64,000 nucleotides of DNA from Streptomyces sp. NBC_01428 (GCF_036231965.1 NZ_CP109499.1:3410001-3474000), one strand, 5' to 3'. Shown: positions 1 to 9,240, counted from the stretch's first letter. The notes: a model not told the origin generated them from the sequence alone. A program made the numbers and translations.

Positions 1-2
1 TC

Positions 3-929
3 GACCGGGTCGTGGACATCAACTTCTACCCGACCGAGCAGGCGGGGCGCTCCAACTCCCGCTGGCGTCCGGTCGGTCTGGGCGCGATGGGCCTCCAGGA
101 CGTCTTCTTCAAGCTGCGGCTGCCCTTCGACTCGCCGCAGGCGCGCGCCCTGTCCACCCGGATCGCCGAGCGCATCATGCTCGCCGCCTACGAGGCCTCC
201 GCGGACCTCGCCGAGCGCAACGGGCCGCTCCCCGCCTGGGAGAAGACCCGTACCGCTCGCGGTGTGCTGCACCCCGACCACTTCGACGTCGAGCTGAACT
301 GGCCGGAGCGCTGGGCGGCGCTGCGGCAGCGGATCGCCGAGGTCGGCATGCGCAACTCGCTGCTCCTCGCCATCGCGCCGACCGCCACCATCGCGTCCAT
401 CGCGGGCGTCTACGAGTGCATCGAGCCGCAGGTGTCGAACCTGTTCAAGCGCGAGACACTCTCCGGCGAGTTCCTCCAGGTCAACTCCTACCTGGTGGCC
501 GAGCTGAAGAAGCTCGGCGTGTGGGACGCGCAGACCCGTGAGGCGCTGCGCGAGTCCAGCGGCTCGGTGCAGGGCTTCACCTGGGTGCCGCAGGACGTCC
601 GCGACCTGTACCGCACGGCGTGGGAGATCCCGCAGCGCGGCCTGATCGACATGGCCGCCGCGCGGACCCCGTTCCTGGACCAGGCGCAGTCCCTGAACCT
701 GTTCCTGGAGACGCCGACCATCGGCAAGCTCTCCTCGATGTACTCCTACGCCTGGAAGTCGGGTCTGAAGACCACGTACTACCTGCGGTCCCGTCCCGCG
801 ACGCGCATCGCCCGCGCCGCCCAGGCCCAGGCGCAGCCCGAGAAGACCATCCCCGTCCAGCAGGTCGCCGACCCCGACGCCGTCGCCTGCTCCCTGGAAA
901 ACCCCGAGTCTTGCGAGGCCTGCCAGTAA
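3..929 (+). CDS. nrdA: Class I ribonucleotide reductase large subunit, C-terminal part
   Basis: The gene enters from the left edge, so only its last ~308 residues are seen. With NrdB it reduces ribonucleoside diphosphates to deoxyribonucleotides in the cytoplasm. The fragment has the conserved late barrel segments of the family, including APTATIASIAG and the DMAAARTPFLDQAQSLN stretch. The tail ends in a Cys pair (ESCEACQ), the usual mobile redox-active cysteines that re-reduce the active site. The stop codon overlaps the nrdB start (TAATG), so the two are translationally coupled. Regulation cannot be judged because the promoter is outside the window. Confidence 0.95.
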   Translation, partial: DRVVDINFYPTEQAGRSNSRWRPVGLGAMGLQDVFFKLRLPFDSPQARALSTRIAERIMLAAYEASADLAERNGPLPAWEKTRTARGVLHPDHFDVELNWPERWAALRQRIAEVGMRNSLLLAIAPTATIASIAGVYECIEPQVSNLFKRETLSGEFLQVNSYLVAELKKLGVWDAQTREALRESSGSVQGFTWVPQDVRDLYRTAWEIPQRGLIDMAAARTPFLDQAQSLNLFLETPTIGKLSSMYSYAWKSGLKTTYYLRSRPATRIARAAQAQAQPEKTIPVQQVADPDAVACSLENPESCEACQ

Positions 930-1948
930 TGACCGACACCCAGCACGAGAAGAACCTGCTCGACCCGGGCTTCGAACTGACTCTCCGTCCCATGCGCTAC
1001 CCGGACTTCTACGAGCGCTACCGGGACGCGATCAAGAACACCTGGACCGTCGAGGAGGTCGACCTCCACTCGGACGTCGCCGACCTCGCGAAGCTGACGC
1101 CGGGTGAGCAGCACATGATCGGCCGGCTGGTCGCGTTCTTCGCGACGGGCGACTCGATCGTGTCGAACAACCTCGTGCTGACCCTGTACAAGCACATCAA
1201 CTCCCCCGAGGCGCGGCTCTACCTGAGCCGTCAGCTGTTCGAGGAGGCCGTGCACGTCCAGTTCTATCTGACGCTGCTCGACACGTACCTGCCCGACCCC
1301 GCGGACCGCGCGGCGGCCTTCGACGCGGTCGAGAACATCCCGTCCATCCGCGAGAAGGCGCAGTTCTGCTTCAAGTGGATGGACTCGGTCGAGAAGATGG
1401 ACCGGCTGGAGACGCAGGCCGACCGCCGCCGCTTCCTGCTGAACCTGATCTGCTTCGCCGCGTGCATCGAGGGCCTCTTCTTCTACGGTGCCTTCGCGTA
1501 CGTCTACTGGTTCCGCAGCCGGGGTCTGCTGCACGGCCTGGCGACCGGCACCAACTGGGTGTTCCGCGACGAGACGATGCACATGAGCTTCGCCTTCGAG
1601 GTCGTGGACACCGTCCGCAAGGAGGAGCCGGAGCTCTTCGACGACCGGCTCCAGGAGCAGGTGACCGACATGCTGCGCGAGGCCGTCGAGGCCGAGCTGC
1701 AGTTCGGGCGCGACCTGTGCGGTGAGGGCCTGCCGGGGATGAACACCGACTCGATGCGGCAGTACCTGGAGTGCGTCGCCGACCAGCGCCTGCAGCGGCT
1801 GGGCTTCGCGCCGGTGTACGGCTCGGAGAACCCGTTCTCCTTCATGGAGCTCCAGGGTGTCCAGGAGCTGACGAACTTCTTCGAGCGCCGCCCGTCGGCG
1901 TACCAGGTCGCGGTGGAGGGTTCGGTCGACCTCGACGAGGACTTCTGA
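929..1948 (+). CDS. nrdB: Class Ia ribonucleotide reductase small subunit
   Basis: 339 aa, the usual R2 length. It holds the diiron centre and tyrosyl radical needed by NrdA. Visible ligands follow the R2 pattern: Asp75 in GDSIV, Glu106 and His109 in FEEAVHVQFY with the radical Tyr at 113, Glu in CIEGLFFYG, and Glu/His in RDETMHMSF. The C-terminus is acidic (DLDEDF), as expected for the tail that docks on NrdA. The ATG overlaps the nrdA stop by one base, which fixes the start. A strong hairpin terminator follows at 2023-2048. Confidence 0.96.
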   Translation: MTDTQHEKNLLDPGFELTLRPMRYPDFYERYRDAIKNTWTVEEVDLHSDVADLAKLTPGEQHMIGRLVAFFATGDSIVSNNLVLTLYKHINSPEARLYLSRQLFEEAVHVQFYLTLLDTYLPDPADRAAAFDAVENIPSIREKAQFCFKWMDSVEKMDRLETQADRRRFLLNLICFAACIEGLFFYGAFAYVYWFRSRGLLHGLATGTNWVFRDETMHMSFAFEVVDTVRKEEPELFDDRLQEQVTDMLREAVEAELQFGRDLCGEGLPGMNTDSMRQYLECVADQRLQRLGFAPVYGSENPFSFMELQGVQELTNFFERRPSAYQVAVEGSVDLDEDF

Positions 1949-2397
1949 CCGTTCGTCACCGAACCGGTCGCCCGACCGGACGTCAGCGTTGAGAGCCGGG
2001 GCGCGCACGCGTGACCGGTGAGAGCCGGGCCGCCTGTGCGGCCCGGCTTTCGTCACGTGCTGCCCCCGGGCCGCCAATCCCCGTTCCAATCCCCGTCCAT
2101 GGAGCGGCAAAGTTCTGCGGGCACGGCTGTTCGCAGGTCGCCGGGCCCGGCTACGTTCTGGCCGTCCCGCCGTATCGCCCGACAGCGGCACGGCAGGACA
2201 ACTGGATTGGCATGCCCATGACGTATTGCACGACAGGGCGCGGGTCGCCTCGGAGCACCTCTCCGTGAACCGCGCTACGCGCGTCATGAGCCGGTCCTTC
2301 AGAGCGCCGAGAACCCCCACTTCCGGCTGTGGCACCGCGCAGGGCCCCACCAGGGCCCACGCGGCACCGGCCTCGAACCGATGGAGGCGACACCCCC
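1949..2397. other. Intergenic region between nrdB and the S53 protease gene
   Basis: No convincing gene. The first part holds the nrdB terminator. Around 2081-2102 the 11-mer ccaatccccgt occurs twice in tandem, one base apart, on the upstream side of the protease gene. The protease ribosome binding site (ggaggcgac, 2382-2390) ends the region. I cannot assign a clear -35/-10 pair. Confidence 0.5.
2023..2048 (+). terminator. Intrinsic terminator after nrdAB
   Basis: A perfect 11-bp stem (agccgggccgc / gcggcccggct) with a 4-base loop, followed by a short pyrimidine stretch. It lies 75 bases after the nrdB stop, so it probably ends the nrdAB transcript. Confidence 0.7.
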
Positions 2398-4488
2398 ATG
2401 CGTTCCCAGCGCCCGATACCCTCCGGCAGACCCGCCCGGAGCCTGCGAAGACTCCTCACCTCGGCCCTTCCGGCCCTCGCTCTCGGCCTCGCCGGGTTCG
2501 CGGCGGCCCCGCCGGCGGACGCCCAGCCCGCGCCGGCCCCCACGATCTCGCACACCACCCAGAACTCCAGGGCTCTCACCGACCCCGCCCGGCAGGCCGT
2601 CCACGCCACCGGGAAGGCCGGCCAGAAGGTCGCGACGAAGCACCTGTGCGCCGAGGCCGCCCGGCCCGGCACGATGTCGTGCTTCGCGCAGCGCCGGACC
2701 GACATCGCCCAGAAGCTCGCCGCCGCCGTCTCCCCGGACGCGGCCGCCGCGGTGTCCGGCCTGAGCCCGGCCAACCTGCACAGCGCCTACAACCTGCCCT
2801 CGACCGGCGGCTCCGGCCTGACCGTCGCCGTCGTCGACGCGTACAACGACCCCAACGCCGCCGCCGACCTCGCCACGTACCGCACCCAGTTCGGCCTGTC
2901 GGCCTGCACGAAGGCCAACGGCTGCTTCAAGCAGGTGAGTCAGACCGGTTCGACCACCTCGCTGCCGACCAACGACAGCGGCTGGGCGGGTGAGGAGGCG
3001 CTCGACATCGACATGGTCAGCGCCGTCTGCCCGAACTGCAACATCGTCCTCGTGGAGGCCGATTCGGCGAACGACACCGACCTCGGCGCGGCGGAGAACG
3101 AGGCGGTCTCGCTCGGCGCGAAGTTCGTCTCCAACAGCTGGGGCGGCAGCGAGTCCTCCTCGCAGACCGGCGAGGACACCTCGTACTTCAAGCACCCCGG
3201 CGTCGCGATCACGGTCTCGTCGGGCGACGAGGCCTACGGCGCCGAGTACCCGGCCACGTCCCAGTACGTGACCGCGGTCGGCGGAACCGCGCTGACCACC
3301 TCGTCGAGCTCCCGCGGCTGGAGCGAGTCGGTCTGGAAGACCAACAGCACCGAGGGCACCGGCTCCGGCTGCTCCGCGTACGACACCAAGCCGAGCTGGC
3401 AGACCGACACCGGCTGCTCGAAGCGCATGGAGTCCGACGTCTCCGCGGTCGCCGACCCCGCGACCGGCGTGGCCGTCTACGACACCTACGGCGGCTCCGG
3501 CTGGGCGGTCTACGGCGGCACCAGCGCCTCGGCCCCGATCATCGCCGGTGTCTACGCGCTGGCGGGCACCCCGGGCTCCGCCGACTACCCGGCGAAGTAC
3601 CCCTACTCCCACACGTCGAGCCTCTACGACGTGACCAGCGGCAACAACGGCTCCTGCTCGCCGTCCTACTTCTGCACCGCGGGCACCGGCTACGACGGAC
3701 CGACCGGCTGGGGCACCCCGAACGGTACGGCCGCCTTCACCTCGGGCGGCAGCACCGGCAACACGGTGACCGTCACCAACCCGGGCAACCGGTCGACGGC
3801 GACGGGCAGTTCGGTGAGCCTGCAGATCGCGGCCACCGACAGCGCGGGCGCGGCCCTCACGTACAGCGCGACCGGGCTGCCGACCGGGCTGTCGATCAGC
3901 TCCTCGACCGGTCTGGTCTCCGGCACGGCGAGCACCGCGGGCACCTACGCGGTCACCGTCACCGCGAAGGACGGCACCGGCGCCTCCGGGTCGGCCTCCT
4001 TCACCTGGACCGTGAGCACCTCGGGCGGCGGCACCTGCTCCGCGGCGCAGTTGCTCGGCAACCCGGGATTCGAGTCGGGCAGCACCTCGTGGACCGCGTC
4101 GAGCGGCGTCATCACGACCGACACCGGTGAGGCCGCGCACGGCGGTTCCTCCAAGGCCTGGCTGGACGGCTACGGCTCGACCCACACCGACACGCTGTCC
4201 CAGTCGGTGACCGTCCCGGCCGGCTGCAAGGCGACGCTCACCTTCTACCTGCACATCGACACGGCCGAGACCAGCACCAGCACGGCCTACGACAAGCTCA
4301 CCGTCACCGCCGGCTCCACCACGCTGGCGACCTACTCCAACCTCAACAAGGCCACCGGCTACGCCCAGAAGACCTTCGACCTGTCCTCCTTCGCCGGCTC
4401 CACCGTCACGCTGAAGTTCAGCGGCGCCGAGGACTCCTCCCAGCAGACGAGCTTCGTCGTGGACGACACCGCCCTGACGACCGGCTGA
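2398..4488 (+). CDS. Secreted S53 (sedolisin-like) serine peptidase with Ig-like and jelly-roll C-terminal domains
   Basis: 696 aa from the ATG that follows ggaggcgac at 2382. Residues 1-42 are a signal peptide ending in an ADA-type site. The catalytic region (~125-450) has the S53 signature: Glu199 and Asp203 (EEALD), the oxyanion Asp277 in SSGD, nucleophile Ser376 in GGTSAS, and the calcium-site block DVTSGNNG...[11 protein letters not shown]. Then comes a He_PIG Ig-like domain (~455-560) and a galactose-binding-like domain (~565-696). Only ~85 residues separate the signal peptide from the catalytic core, much less than the usual ~180-residue S53 propeptide. Family assignment is firm; the substrate is unknown. 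It is monocistronic, with a terminator at 4501-4532. Confidence 0.88.
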   Translation: MRSQRPIPSGRPARSLRRLLTSALPALALGLAGFAAAPPADAQPAPAPTISHTTQNSRALTDPARQAVHATGKAGQKVATKHLCAEAARPGTMSCFAQRRTDIAQKLAAAVSPDAAAAVSGLSPANLHSAYNLPSTGGSGLTVAVVDAYNDPNAAADLATYRTQFGLSACTKANGCFKQVSQTGSTTSLPTNDSGWAGEEALDIDMVSAVCPNCNIVLVEADSANDTDLGAAENEAVSLGAKFVSNSWGGSESSSQTGEDTSYFKHPGVAITVSSGDEAYGAEYPATSQYVTAVGGTALTTSSSSRGWSESVWKTNSTEGTGSGCSAYDTKPSWQTDTGCSKRMESDVSAVADPATGVAVYDTYGGSGWAVYGGTSASAPIIAGVYALAGTPGSADYPAKYPYSHTSSLYDVTSGNNGSCSPSYFCTAGTGYDGPTGWGTPNGTAAFTSGGSTGNTVTVTNPGNRSTATGSSVSLQIAATDSAGAALTYSATGLPTGLSISSSTGLVSGTASTAGTYAVTVTAKDGTGASGSASFTWTVSTSGGGTCSAAQLLGNPGFESGSTSWTASSGVITTDTGEAAHGGSSKAWLDGYGSTHTDTLSQSVTVPAGCKATLTFYLHIDTAETSTSTAYDKLTVTAGSTTLATYSNLNKATGYAQKTFDLSSFAGSTVTLKFSGAEDSSQQTSFVVDDTALTTG

Positions 4489-4500
4489 CCGAACGCGCGC

Positions 4501-4532
4501 AGGGCCCCGGCCGCCGTGGCGGCCGGGGCCCT
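4501..4532 (+). terminator. Intrinsic terminator after the S53 protease gene
   Basis: A perfect 15-bp GC-rich stem (agggccccggccgcc and its complement) with a 2-base nominal loop, 12 bases after the stop codon. Confidence 0.75.
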
Positions 4533-4603
4533 GTCGCACGTCACGCGGGCCGGATGGATCCTGATCCGCCGGTGGCACGTCCAACCCGCAAGGAGGCCAC
4601 CCC

Positions 4604-5152
4604 ATGCGTCGAACGACCCACACCAGGACCATCGCCCTCACGGCACTGACCCTGCTCCTCGCGGCGGGCTGCGGAACACAGGGAGGAAGCGAGGCGGGCG
4701 GCGGCAGGACCGTGTCGCCGTCGGACGCCCCGTCGTCCCCGCACTCACCCGGGTCCGCGTCGCCGACCCCGCCCGCGTCGCCCACCTCGTCGGCCTCACC
4801 CGCGTCACCGCCCCCGTCCTCGGACCAGGACTGCACGACGGTGAAGGGGATGCTCGACGCGGCCGACACCGGCCACACGTACTGCCTGGCGGCCGGGGAC
4901 ACGCTCCGCGTCACGCTGGACGGCACCACTCCCCGCCCCTGGAAGCCCGTGAAGAGCGACGGCGGCGGCCTGGAGCCGACCAACGGCGGCATCGTCCTCC
5001 AGCCCGGCGACGCGGCCGCGGCCTACCGGGCGGTGTCGGCCGGGACGGTCCGGCTGACCTCGTCCCGGCCGATGTGCCCGAGCGATCCGGGCCGGATCTC
5101 CTGCAAGGGGCTTCAGGAGTGGACGGTCACGGTGGTCGTGACGAAGGCCTGA
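4604..5152 (+). CDS. Putative secreted lipoprotein
   Basis: 182 aa. The start is fixed by aaggagg at 4590-4596. The N-terminus is a lipoprotein signal peptide with lipobox LLAAGC, so the mature protein should be anchored to the outer face of the membrane at that Cys. A Ser/Pro/Ala-rich low-complexity linker (~35-68) follows, then a small domain with three Cys (CTTVKG, TYCLA, MCPSD...ISC) that could form disulfides outside the cell. I do not recognise the domain and assign no function. The 3' end overlaps the convergent small gene at 5113-5322. Confidence 0.75.
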   Translation: MRRTTHTRTIALTALTLLLAAGCGTQGGSEAGGGRTVSPSDAPSSPHSPGSASPTPPASPTSSASPASPPPSSDQDCTTVKGMLDAADTGHTYCLAAGDTLRVTLDGTTPRPWKPVKSDGGGLEPTNGGIVLQPGDAAAAYRAVSAGTVRLTSSRPMCPSDPGRISCKGLQEWTVTVVVTKA

Positions 5153-5322
5153 GGCCGCGGTGGCCGCCAGGCGTCCTGCCGGGCGCCGGCGGCCGCCCTG
5201 AGCTGACGATCCACCCGCCTCTCCCGGGCGAGCCCGATCAAGGACGGGAGCGCCACGAGCGCGAAGATCGCGAGGACGACGAGGATTCCGACGAGGTTGT
5301 CCATCAGTGCGTTCATGAACAT
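5113..5322 (-). CDS. Small single-pass membrane protein, hypothetical
   Basis: 69 aa. Residues 8-30 form one hydrophobic segment (LVGILVVLAIFALVALPSLI), followed by a basic stretch (LARERRVDRQLR). This is a plausible N-out/C-in single-span protein. Its last 40 bases overlap the end of the convergent lipoprotein gene. The ribosome site is weak (ggga a few bases before ATG; aaggag is 17 bases upstream). It may be real because the hydrophobic and basic blocks are well formed, but length and overlap keep confidence moderate. No function assigned. Confidence 0.45.
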   Translation of the reverse strand: MFMNALMDNLVGILVVLAIFALVALPSLIGLARERRVDRQLRAAAGARQDAWRPPRPQAFVTTTVTVHS

Positions 5323-5351
5323 CAGTGTCCCGCCGGTGACTCCTTACCGTC

Positions 5352-5390
5352 AGTGGCAGAACTGCCGCACCCCCTCGAATTACTGCCACT
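5352..5390. promoter_or_regulatory. Inverted repeat upstream of the GlxA-type regulator, candidate operator
   Basis: agtggcag at 5352-5359 and ctgccact at 5383-5390 are perfect inverted copies. Read outward from the arms, both sites fit TGGCAGNANT (tggcagaact, tggcagtaat). That resembles the kind of site bound by AdpA-like members of this family, although the AdpA consensus itself is not matched. It lies 21-59 bases before the regulator start. Confidence 0.4.
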
Positions 5391-5410
5391 TCCGGTGCAC
5401 ACTGAGGACC

Positions 5411-6376
5411 ATGCTGAACAACGTGGCGGCCGTCCTGCTCGACGGCGTGCATCCCTTCGAACTCGGCGTCGTGTGCGAGGTGTTCGGCCTCGACCGCAGC
5501 GACGAGGGCCTGCCCGTCTACGAGTTCGCGGTCGTCTCCGCCGAAGGTCCGACGCTCCGCACCCATGTCCCCGGCTTCACGGTCTCCACGCCGTACGGCC
5601 TGGACCGGCTCGAAGAGGCGGACCTCGTCGTCGTCCCCGCCGGGAACACCTTCGCCGTCCGCGGCTACCCGCCCGAACTGCTCGCGTCGCTGCGCCGGGC
5701 GGTGGACCGCGGGTCCCGGGTGCTCAGCGTGTGTTCGGGCGTCTTCGCGCTCGGCGCGGCCGGGCTGCTCGACGGCCGCCGCTGCGCCGTGCACTGGCAG
5801 CACGCCGACGAGCTGGCCCGGCAGTATCCGCGGGCGGTCGTGGAACCGGACGTGCTGTACGTCGACGCGGACCCGGTGATCACCTCGGCCGGCACCGCCG
5901 CCGGGATCGACGCCTGCCTGCACATCGTCCGCAAGGAGCAGGGCACCGAGGTGGCCAACACCATCGCCCGCCGCATGGTGGTCCCGCCGCACCGGGACGG
6001 CGGCCAGGCCCAGTACATCGAGCGGCCCCTGCCCCGCTCGCGGTGCGACACGGTCGGTGACGTGCTGGTGTGGATGCAGCGGCACCTCGACCTGGAGACC
6101 ACCGTCGAACAGCTCGCGGCCCGGGCCCACATGGCGCCCCGCACCTTCGCGCGCCGCTTCCAGCAGGAGACCGGGACCACGCCCTACCGCTGGATCCTGA
6201 GCCAACGGGTGCTGCTGGCACAGCGGTTGCTGGAGGCGTCGGACGAGACGATGGACGCGATAGCGAGCCGCACGGGATTCGGCACGGCCGCCGCCCTGCG
6301 CCACCAGTTCGTCCGGAGCCTCGGCACGACCCCGAACGCGTACCGGCGCACGTTCAGGGGCCCGGAGGCGGCCTGA
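5411..6376 (+). CDS. GlxA-family transcriptional regulator (DJ-1/PfpI-like domain plus AraC HTH)
   Basis: 321 aa. Residues ~1-190 form a DJ-1/PfpI amidotransferase-like domain with the elbow Cys108 (LSVCSGVF) and a following AVHW. Residues ~215-315 form an AraC-type double helix-turn-helix (TVEQLAARAHMAPRTFARRF and IASRTGFGTAAALRHQF). This is the architecture of AdpA and related regulators: a DNA-binding protein, not a protease. The ATG at 5411 places the DJ-1 domain at the N-terminus as usual. An inverted repeat just upstream suggests autoregulation. Its targets are not shown by the sequence. Confidence 0.85.
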   Translation: MLNNVAAVLLDGVHPFELGVVCEVFGLDRSDEGLPVYEFAVVSAEGPTLRTHVPGFTVSTPYGLDRLEEADLVVVPAGNTFAVRGYPPELLASLRRAVDRGSRVLSVCSGVFALGAAGLLDGRRCAVHWQHADELARQYPRAVVEPDVLYVDADPVITSAGTAAGIDACLHIVRKEQGTEVANTIARRMVVPPHRDGGQAQYIERPLPRSRCDTVGDVLVWMQRHLDLETTVEQLAARAHMAPRTFARRFQQETGTTPYRWILSQRVLLAQRLLEASDETMDAIASRTGFGTAAALRHQFVRSLGTTPNAYRRTFRGPEAA

Positions 6377-6408
6377 ACGTGCGCCAGGTGGACGTGCGGG
6401 CGGGTACG

Positions 6409-6426
6409 GTCCGGCCGGGGCCGGAC
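6409..6426. terminator. Hairpin between convergent regulator and P450 genes
   Basis: 8-bp perfect stem gtccggcc / ggccggac with a 2-base nominal loop, in the 61-base gap between the ends of the two genes. It could terminate both. No T-run is present, so this is a moderate call. Confidence 0.4.
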
Positions 6427-6437
6427 GGTGGACCCGG

Positions 6438-7808
6438 CTAGCGCGGGTCGGCCTTCAGCCGCAGCCCGTGCGGCCGCAGGGTGATGCCGACGCGGGTCGC
6501 GTCGTTGGAGCCGGACACCTGCCCGAAGCGCCAGCGGGAGGCCACGGTCGCGGTGACGAGCGTGAGCTGCGCCATCGAGAAGTGGTCACTGGGGCACTTG
6601 CGGTTGCCGACGCTGAAGGGCCGCATCGCGTACTTCGGGATGTCCTTGGAGCGTTCCGGAAGCCAGCGGTCGGGGTCGAAATCCAGATGCTCCTGGTACG
6701 AGCGGGGATCGCGCTGGATCGCGTACGGGCTGTAGACGATGTCGGCACCGGCCGGAATGCGATAGCCGCCCAGTTCGGTTTCGGTCACCGCCCGCCGCGT
6801 CAATATCCATACGGCGGGGCGCAAACGCATGGCCTCGACGACGACATTGTTCGTGTGCGACAGCTTCCGGACGTCGTCGAATCCGACGGGCCGGTCCCCG
6901 ACGACGGATTGCACCTCGGCGGCCACCTTGTCCGCCTCTTCCGGGTGTTCGGTGAGGACTTGGAGCAGCCACATGATCGTGGACGCGATGGTTTCGCTTC
7001 CGGGCGTCAGTATCGCGACGACCTGGTCGTGGATCTCCTGTTCGTCGATGGGGTCGCCGTCGTCGTTCTTCGCCTCCAGCAATGCCGTCAGCAAATCGTC
7101 CGGCTTTTGACCAGATGCGCGGCGCTCGGCGATGATCTCGTCGACGAGAGCGTGCAAATCGGCCAATGCCCGGTCGAATTTGCGCATGGACGGAAGCGGG
7201 AGCCGATAGAGCGGCCCCGCGGGTATGACCATGCGCTGGTACATACCGCGGAACACGGTTGCGAGGGCGAGGCTGAGCCGCTCGGCGCGCTCGTCCATGA
7301 AGCGGCCGCGCAACAGGCAGCGGGCGGCCATGCGGACGGCGACGCGGAAGGACTCGGAGGTGCAGTCGACGGTCGCCCCGCCCTCCCAGCGGTCGGCGAA
7401 CGCGCGGGACTCCTCCTCCATGATCGGCCCGTACTCGGGGATGATGTCGGCGCGGAACGCGGGCTGGATGGTCCGCCGCTGGCGCCGGTGCATCGGTCCG
7501 TTGGCCGTCGCGACGCCCTTGTTGCCCAGCAGCCCTTCCAGCGACTCCCACAGGGGGCCGCCGATCTCGTAGTCCGGGTTGAGCGCCAGCGCGCCGGTGA
7601 GCGCGGGGGTGGTGACGGCGTACACCGTCTTGGGGCCGAGCTTCAGGCGCACGATGTCGCCGTGGTCGCGCAGCTGGGTGAAGAAGGCGAGCGGGTCGCG
7701 GGCCAGTTTCCAGCCGTGCCCGAGTACGGGCACCCCGCCTCCGGCGAGGGGCGGAACGGACAGCTCCAGCACCTCGGGCACCTCGGGTCGTACGGACTCG
7801 ACGGTCAT
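6438..7808 (-). CDS. cyp170A: Cytochrome P450, CYP170-type epi-isozizaene oxidase (albaflavenone synthase)
   Basis: 456 aa. P450 marks are the ExxR at Glu325-Arg328 (EAMR), the heme loop FSVGNRKCP with Cys405, and an I-helix PGSETIAST where the usual AGxDT is changed. It follows epi-isozizaene synthase with a 4-base ATGA overlap, exactly as in the S. coelicolor albaflavenone pair. The family oxidises epi-isozizaene through albaflavenols to the ketone albaflavenone. CYP170A1 has also been reported to have a second, terpene-synthase-like activity; acidic residues possibly relevant to it ([13 protein letters not shown] near 237-252) are present here. Expression depends on translation of the upstream synthase. 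Confidence 0.9.
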   Translation of the reverse strand: MTVESVRPEVPEVLELSVPPLAGGGVPVLGHGWKLARDPLAFFTQLRDHGDIVRLKLGPKTVYAVTTPALTGALALNPDYEIGGPLWESLEGLLGNKGVATANGPMHRRQRRTIQPAFRADIIPEYGPIMEEESRAFADRWEGGATVDCTSESFRVAVRMAARCLLRGRFMDERAERLSLALATVFRGMYQRMVIPAGPLYRLPLPSMRKFDRALADLHALVDEIIAERRASGQKPDDLLTALLEAKNDDGDPIDEQEIHDQVVAILTPGSETIASTIMWLLQVLTEHPEEADKVAAEVQSVVGDRPVGFDDVRKLSHTNNVVVEAMRLRPAVWILTRRAVTETELGGYRIPAGADIVYSPYAIQRDPRSYQEHLDFDPDRWLPERSKDIPKYAMRPFSVGNRKCPSDHFSMAQLTLVTATVASRWRFGQVSGSNDATRVGITLRPHGLRLKADPR

Positions 7809-8890
7809 TTCTCACCTGCCGCTTCATTGTTGACGTACGGGGGTGTCGAGCGGTCGTCCCAGCTGTCGACCATGTACCGGCCCGACTCGTGGTGGAACCA
7901 GTACACGGAGCTGAACCAGTTCCGCATGTTTCCGACGCACGCCCTCACCGCGGCACTCGTCGCCTTTCCCTCCACGGTGCCGTCCGTGAGGGTTTCGGCG
8001 AGCCTTAAGACGTCCTTCTCGGCGGCGAGGAATTCGCTGATGCATTCCTCGACCCGGCGCCGGACTTCGGTGACGGCTTCTTCGAGCGTCAGCCCCTGAT
8101 GGTGAATGAGGCTGATGCCGAGATTGTGGACCTCGTCGCCCGCTATTTCCTTCGGCAGCGAACAGAGGTCGTTGTACCAGGCGGCGAATTCCTGACTGAG
8201 CAGAGCCGCCCGGTGAAATGCAGGGTGCAGTCGTACCGTGTCGGGGAGTTCCTGTCCCGTGCTCGGTTCCAGGAGGTCGGTCCAGATCCAGTGCGCGAAG
8301 GTGAGCCGCCGCAGTTCGAGGTATTCCTCGACGGTGGGCACGGCGCCGGACGTACGGTTCCGGAATTCCCGGTCGTACGCCTCGATCACCGCGTGGAAGT
8401 GGAGCGCGAACCGCTCGTTCCAGTTCTCCCCGAGGAACGAGTACAGCCGGCCCACGCTGTCGGCGAACCCCGCGACCAGGGGATCCTGGTGGTGCAGGTG
8501 GTCCCCGGGTGCGTCGAGGGCCGCGTGGAGCTGGAACCTGAGCGTCCGCCAGGCGTCCGCGCGGCCGTGGATGACGTCCCGGTCGTGGCGGTCGTCCCAG
8601 ACGAAGAACCACGCGCTGTAGTCGGCTATCGCCTGCATGACCTCGTCGGGAGCGCCTATGTAGTAGCCCGCCATCAAGTCCGTGTAGCACAGACCGTCGG
8701 CATATTCCTCGACCTTGTCCGCGGGCATGAGCCGCTTTTCGAGGAGCCAGGTCCGGGTCTTCTCCTGGAGCCTGGGCCAATACGGGTGCAGTTGACGGGG
8801 AAACTCGGACTCGATCACCGGGAGAGAGAGCGCCGGTGGGACCGCGATCGCTGTCGGTGTCGATGAAGAGCCGTGTGAGAAAGCATGCAC
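7805..8890 (-). CDS. epi-Isozizaene synthase (class I sesquiterpene cyclase)
   Basis: 361 aa from a GTG preceded by gagagggg, the same length as the S. coelicolor enzyme as I remember it. It cyclises farnesyl diphosphate to (+)-epi-isozizaene in the cytoplasm. Metal-binding motifs are intact: DDRHD at 99-103 and the NSE triad NDLCSLPKE starting at Asn240. The C-terminal [17 protein letters not shown] block is also conserved in this enzyme. Codon 295 is TTA (bases 8008-8006), the rare Leu codon read only by the bldA tRNA in Streptomyces, so production may be developmentally gated. The longer in-frame extension to 9022 is unlikely to be translated. Confidence 0.95.
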   Translation of the reverse strand: MHAFSHGSSSTPTAIAVPPALSLPVIESEFPRQLHPYWPRLQEKTRTWLLEKRLMPADKVEEYADGLCYTDLMAGYYIGAPDEVMQAIADYSAWFFVWDDRHDRDVIHGRADAWRTLRFQLHAALDAPGDHLHHQDPLVAGFADSVGRLYSFLGENWNERFALHFHAVIEAYDREFRNRTSGAVPTVEEYLELRRLTFAHWIWTDLLEPSTGQELPDTVRLHPAFHRAALLSQEFAAWYNDLCSLPKEIAGDEVHNLGISLIHHQGLTLEEAVTEVRRRVEECISEFLAAEKDVLRLAETLTDGTVEGKATSAAVRACVGNMRNWFSSVYWFHHESGRYMVDSWDDRSTPPYVNNEAAGEK

Positions 8891-8992
8891 GAACAAACCC
8901 CTCTCAGCCGCCTGTTGGCGCCACGCCCCTCCCGCTGTGCCGGGCGTGCGCCGTTGCGTATCCCCGCACTTCCCATTCAGCACCACAACTGA

Positions 8993-9007
8993 CCGTTCTG
9001 GGAACGG
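8993..9007. promoter_or_regulatory. Palindrome upstream of the epi-isozizaene synthase gene, candidate operator
   Basis: ccgttc-tgg-gaacgg, a perfect 6-bp inverted repeat with a 3-base centre, about 105 bases upstream of the GTG. It could be a regulator site for the terpene operon. No regulator gene is adjacent. Confidence 0.3.
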
Positions 9008-9108
9008 ATTTGCTCCATTCACTACCTCAAGGTGCCGAGAATCTCCCCTTGTGTGACTGAATCTGGATCACCGGGAGAGCACAAGGGAGCGAACGTGCGA
9101 CGCACATA

Positions 9109-9153
9109 CGAACGGTGCCTGGTCAGGAGGTTCCCCTGACCAGGCACCGTTCG
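9109..9153. terminator. Strong terminator downstream of def
   Basis: A perfect 19-bp stem (arms 9109-9127 and 9135-9153) with a 7-base loop. It lies about 90 bases beyond the def stop and isolates def from the terpene operon. Confidence 0.8.
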
Positions 9154-9240
9154 AGCCGGCCCACGAGGAGCCGTGCGTCCCGCCTGTCAATTTCTGTCAC
9201 AGCCGTACGGGACGGCCGGAGACGTGCTACGTCGGCGTTG

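Larger units (their letters stand above)
8891..9240. other. Intergenic region between the terpene operon and def
   Basis: No gene seen. It carries the upstream control region of the terpene operon, read leftward (including the palindrome at 8993-9007), and the strong def terminator at 9109-9153. The 9154-9240 stretch shows no recognisable element. Confidence 0.5.

Noticed and set aside
5411..6376. Protease or isonitrile hydratase function for the DJ-1 domain protein
   Set aside because: The C-terminal AraC helix-turn-helix identifies it as a regulator. The Cys elbow alone is not evidence of catalysis.
6438..8890. A larger biosynthetic gene cluster around the terpene genes
   Set aside because: Neighbours on both sides are housekeeping or regulatory genes. 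The pathway is a known two-gene unit.
8891..9022. 44-codon N-terminal extension of epi-isozizaene synthase
   Set aside because: The GTG at 8890 has a good ribosome site and gives the family's 361-residue length with motif numbers that fit.
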